Shown: piece by piece, positions 40,899-44,066 of the stretch
Layout of the letters: the number at the start of each line of letters is the position of its first letter
How positions within the stretch are numbered: the first letter of the stretch is position 1
From: Bartonella senegalensis OS02
Lineage (GTDB): Bacteria > Pseudomonadota > Alphaproteobacteria > Rhizobiales > Rhizobiaceae
Direction: 5' to 3'
DNA length: 44,066 nt
NCBI RefSeq assembly: GCF_000312545.1
Contig: NZ_HE997540.1
Span: 506,916 to 550,981 of the forward strand
Notes under the pieces: model-generated
Database searches by the model: none
The model's input: only the letters and a program-made list of their open reading frames with translations
Told to the model about the DNA's origin: nothing
Position numbers and translations under genes: made by a program

Positions 40899-41717
40899 AT
40901 GAAAGGTTTGATGGAGGGCAAACGTGGCCTTATTATGGGGGTTGCAAATGACCATTCAATTGCTTGGGGCATCGCGTGTCAACTTGCAAAAGCAGGCGCT
41001 GAATTAGCATTTACCTATCAAGGAGATGCTTTCGGAAAACGTGTTCAACCCTTAGCAGAAAAAATTGGCTGCAAATTAGTACTTGAGTGTGACGTTGAAA
41101 AAATTGAAAATGTTGATCGTGTCTTTGATCGTCTTGAAAAAGAATGGAAAACTATAGATTTCGTTGTTCATGCTATTGGTTTTTCAGATAAAAATCAACT
41201 AAAAGGACGTTATGTTGATGTGACAACACGTGAAAATTTTAAGCGCACAATGGTTATTTCGGCTTATTCCTTTACTGAAATTGCCCAACGTGCGGGTAGG
41301 CTTATGCCTCATGGTGGTACGCTTTTAACACTCACTTATGGCGCTTCACAGCAAGTTGTTCCTAATTACAATGTTATGGGTGTTGCTAAAGCTGCTTTAG
41401 AGGCTATGGTGCGTTATTTAGCTGCTGACTTTGGTGCTCAGAATATTCGCGTTAATGCAATTTCAGCCGGTCCTATTAGGACCTTAGCTGGTAATGGTAT
41501 TGCAGCTGCACGAGCAATTTTTTCACATCAACGCCGAAATGCGCCCCTACGCCGTAATGTAAATATTAATGAAATTGGAAAATCTGCTCTTTACCTGCTT
41601 TCTGATTTATCTTCAGGGGTCACTGGTGAGATTCATTATGTTGATTCAGGTTATAACATTATGTCTATGCCAATTCTTGAAGAATTAAAACAAAGTGAAG
41701 AAGCTCAAGGAGAATGA
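40899..41717 (+). CDS. fabI: Enoyl-ACP reductase (NADH)
   Basis: Reduces enoyl-ACP in the last step of the elongation cycle. The N-terminal GVANDHSIAWGIA is the FabI version of the NADH-binding loop. The catalytic Tyr157 and Lys164 (YNVMGVAK) keep the Y-x6-K spacing. ISAGPIRTLAGNGI is the substrate-loop region. With 272 residues it matches the family. GGAG stands before the ATG. It is the third and last visible gene of the fab operon. Confidence 0.98.
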   Translation: MKGLMEGKRGLIMGVANDHSIAWGIACQLAKAGAELAFTYQGDAFGKRVQPLAEKIGCKLVLECDVEKIENVDRVFDRLEKEWKTIDFVVHAIGFSDKNQLKGRYVDVTTRENFKRTMVISAYSFTEIAQRAGRLMPHGGTLLTLTYGASQQVVPNYNVMGVAKAALEAMVRYLAADFGAQNIRVNAISAGPIRTLAGNGIAAARAIFSHQRRNAPLRRNVNINEIGKSALYLLSDLSSGVTGEIHYVDSGYNIMSMPILEELKQSEEAQGE

Positions 41718-41990
41718 TTATCCATAACTCTTTTAAAATAGAAAATGGTTACTTGTATACCGCTTAGATACATATTACGTGCTTTTTCTCAGGTGAATGA
41801 CATTGAGAATGGAGGGCTTCTTTTTTAAAGATATGGCTTAAACAGTAATAAATTTTTGTATGTTTAAGTCATAGAGCATAAAAAAAACTGGCTCTTATGA
41901 ATTTCCGGTTCTAAAGCTCACCGCTTTTAAAATAATCAATGTGATCTTTTGTCAGTTTCTGTCTTGTTATGGTCATATCTCTCATATGAC

Positions 41991-42515
41991 TTAAAAGGTA
42001 CTTTTCCCAGCACAATGCTGTTTGAAGGTACCTCTGATTTCGAAATGCCCACCTTCGATAATTTCAAAAATCAAGGCAAGGCTTGCTATGGCTTTGGGCA
42101 TTTTCAAAAGATGCGCTTGTAAGTTTTCAGAAAGGTCATTCCCTTTGACTTGTTTTAAAATCTTTTCCATCCATTCACGAAACATCTCTTGAGCTTTAGG
42201 AGAAAAACGCATCACAAACGGGTGTTTTGACAAGCCTAGGAAGTTTCTCATAAAGAGACTGAAACACATCCCTTCATAGTCCTTCTAAGCCTCTTGATTG
42301 GGATTCTCTCAACCAAGTTCCAATCTTTTGTATCATCGGAAAAGACCAGTATTTGAAACTGTTGGATAAAACCATCATTGCCTTTGCCATATGAAACATT
42401 GCGTATAAAGGGCAGAATGCGTGAGGATTGATGCCCCCAATTATTGATAAGGTTGCATGAGGAATATAAATAGCTCCCTGTCCTATACGGTCATAAGTAA
42501 ATGGGCTATCTCCAT
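41991..42515 (-). pseudogene. DUF3987 (phage/plasmid primase-associated) remnant
   Basis: Minus-strand pieces in three frames align with successive parts of DUF3987. Near 42515-42400 the frame reads FTYDRIGQGAIYIPHATLSI. A second frame from ~42395 reads GKGNDGFIQQFQILVF and then DWNLVERIP. The last, 92-codon frame (41991-42269) reads RFSPKAQEMFREWMEKILKQ and ASLALIFEIIEGG. The domain belongs to helicase-primase proteins of mobile elements. Only the C-terminal ~170 residues survive, squeezed between fabI and the gpsA stop, so this is a scar of an integrated element. The family assignment rests on recalled consensus. Confidence 0.7.
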
Positions 42516-42519
42516 TAAA

Positions 42520-43542
42520 TTAAAAGCGTCCTGTATCATACATCTCATCTTTGAGTTCACGGCTTAGTAATGCATTAGCCGCTTTGGATACACTTTTACC
42601 ACAATAGAGCACCTGGTAAATTTGCTCTGTAATTGGCATTTCTACCCCAATACGTTGTGCTAACATATGCACTTCTCTGGTATTTAAATAACCTTCAACA
42701 ATCTGACCAATCTGTTTTTTTGCTTCTTCTCTATCCATTCCTTGCCCAAGCAGCATTCCAAAACGGCGATTGCGCGACTGATTATCGGTACATGTTAAAA
42801 CCAGATCCCCTAAACCTGTCATGCCCATAAATGTTGAAAGCTGCGCACCCATAGCAATACCTAAGCGACTAATTTCAGCTAATCCTCGTGTGATGAGAGC
42901 TATTCGCGCATTTGCTCCAAATCCCATACCATCTGATATTCCTGCACCAATAGCAATGACATTTTTGACTGCTCCACCTAGTTGAACACCGATCATATCT
43001 GGATTTTTATAAACTCTAAAACTTTTATCACAATGAAAAAGTTGCTGGAGTTCTTCACTAAATTCAGCATCAGAAGCTGCTACAGTAATTGCTGTAGGCA
43101 AACCAATAGCAAGCTCCTTAGCAAAAGTCGGTCCAGAAAAAACAGCTAAAGGGATTTTATCACCTAGAATTTCACGTGCAACTTCTTGTAGGAGGCGTCC
43201 CGTACCATGCTCCAAGCCTTTGGTTGCCCAAATAATCCGTGAATGTTGATCTAAGTAAGGTCGGACATTGTACAATACCTGATGAAATACATGGCTTGGA
43301 ACAGCGATTAATATATTGCGACTTGTCGTTATTGCAGTTTTAAGCGAATCTTCAGGGCATAGATTATCAGGAAATTGAACATCGGGTAAAAATGCTTGGT
43401 TACAACGATGTTTCTGTAATTCCTTGATATGCTGAGGATTATATCCCCATAGGAGAACATGATGGCCATTACGAGCAAGCACAATGGCTAATGCAGTACC
43501 ATAAGAACCGGCACCAATAACTGTCATTGAAACCGCATGCAT
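42520..43542 (-). CDS. gpsA: Glycerol-3-phosphate dehydrogenase [NAD(P)+]
   Basis: Reduces dihydroxyacetone phosphate to sn-glycerol-3-phosphate for phospholipid synthesis. The 340-residue frame starts [20 protein letters not shown], a Rossmann fold with GxGxxG. The catalytic Lys lies in [13 protein letters not shown], and [20 protein letters not shown] is the family signature. ATG 43542 is the first start; ATG at residue 6 (MTVIGAG) is possible. The stop lies directly beside the DUF3987 scar. The enzyme is intact. Confidence 0.97.
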   Translation of the reverse strand: MHAVSMTVIGAGSYGTALAIVLARNGHHVLLWGYNPQHIKELQKHRCNQAFLPDVQFPDNLCPEDSLKTAITTSRNILIAVPSHVFHQVLYNVRPYLDQHSRIIWATKGLEHGTGRLLQEVAREILGDKIPLAVFSGPTFAKELAIGLPTAITVAASDAEFSEELQQLFHCDKSFRVYKNPDMIGVQLGGAVKNVIAIGAGISDGMGFGANARIALITRGLAEISRLGIAMGAQLSTFMGMTGLGDLVLTCTDNQSRNRRFGMLLGQGMDREEAKKQIGQIVEGYLNTREVHMLAQRIGVEMPITEQIYQVLYCGKSVSKAANALLSRELKDEMYDTGRF

Positions 43543-43980
43543 TAAATTTCCTAATGATTTCTCAAATCTTTGATTTAATTGTATGTTATTATTGCAAAAA
43601 TCTTCAAGTAAAAGACTTTCATATAAATTAACTCGCTCTGAAACATCCCTTCTTTATGACTTTACTTTAACATACTATAAACGATCTTTTAAATGCCCTC
43701 ATTCTCTCTGTACTAAATTGTGTCAACACTTCTGCTTGTAGATTTATAAAACGAGTGTTGTCTCGAAGACCAATAAGATTTTATTAAATTATCTATAGAT
43801 TTCATTATTTAAAATAAAAACACATTCACAATCGTAACAATAAAATTCTAAATAACCCTTCGCCTACCAGCTTCGCACAAACATTTACACATACCAAAGC
43901 CCACAGGGCTGGCAAGATGGCTAGGGTATCTCTGCCCGGTAACCATCTAACTCTTTACAATATCTGCCCCGCAGTTGTAC
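43543..43980. other. Intergenic spacer
   Basis: A spacer between the next gene's 3' end and gpsA, both minus. A small hairpin AGCCC-TGT-GGGCT (about 43902-43914) may terminate the upstream gene. I see nothing else. Confidence 0.4.
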
Positions 43981-44066
43981 TTACTTGGGCATATCAGAGC
44001 CTGGTGCAGGCTCTACAGGTGTCTGCATAGCGGGAGCTTGCCCCATAGGCATTCCAGAGCCTGGTA
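43981..44066 (-). CDS. 3' end of an unidentified gene (Pro/Met-rich C-terminus)
   Basis: The frame enters from the window edge and ends at TAA 43981-43983. The visible residues are low-complexity: PGSGMPMGQAPAMQT, then PVEPAPGSDMPK. CCAGGCTCTG is repeated in the DNA. Pro/Met/Gly tails of this kind occur on exported and chaperone-like proteins. The rest of the gene is outside the window, so no function is given. The coding call rests on the neat stop and biased composition only. Confidence 0.5.
   Translation of the reverse strand, partial: PGSGMPMGQAPAMQTPVEPAPGSDMPK

Noticed and set aside
1..44066. CRISPR array, insertion sequence or rRNA
   Set aside because: I looked for regularly spaced repeats, transposase motifs and rRNA signatures and saw none. 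The only tandem repeats are the adhesin modules and the 12-bp QNLG units.

Overview
The window looks like a chromosomal segment of a Bartonella species (Rhizobiales, Alphaproteobacteria). It is AT-rich. It carries YadA/BadA/Vomp-type trimeric autotransporter adhesins, the rhizobial irr-fabA-fabB-fabI neighbourhood, and long gene-poor spacers with decaying genes, which are typical of host-restricted bartonellae. The species cannot be fixed from the sequence alone.

Layout: (1) 0-9 kb, minus strand: two trimeric autotransporter adhesins in tandem (the first runs off the window), then an XRE-type helix-turn-helix regulator with an elaborate 5' leader. (2) 9.4-21 kb: an accessory and decaying zone with two small unknown genes, one intact MFS exporter, a methyltransferase pseudogene, an MFS/ATP-grasp gene pair broken by frameshifts, and a second frameshifted MFS gene. 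It ends at the 3' end of tRNA-Ser(GGA). (3) 21-33 kb: housekeeping genes, namely an EIIA-HPr-EI phosphotransferase fusion, rplU-rpmA, tRNA-Ser(CGA), pgi, an RND efflux pair and tRNA-Arg(ACG). (4) 33.9-44 kb: fhs, rpsU, an exported SH3-domain protein, irr divergent from fabA-fabB-fabI, a DUF3987 primase-like remnant, gpsA, and the 3' end of one more gene.

How the genes may work together: the adhesin block with its adjacent regulator resembles the genus-specific RNA plus HTH regulator (Brt/Trp) modules reported to control badA. A candidate leader of about 200 nt, with promoter, hairpins and a 14-bp inverted repeat, precedes the regulator here. The MFS/ATP-grasp pair, joined by an ATGA overlap, suggests a former pathway that made and exported a small ligated metabolite and has since been lost by mutation. 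The fab genes form an unsaturated fatty acid operon next to the iron regulator irr. Most core genes are ordinary; the interest lies in the adhesin/regulator block and the 8-21 kb decay zone.
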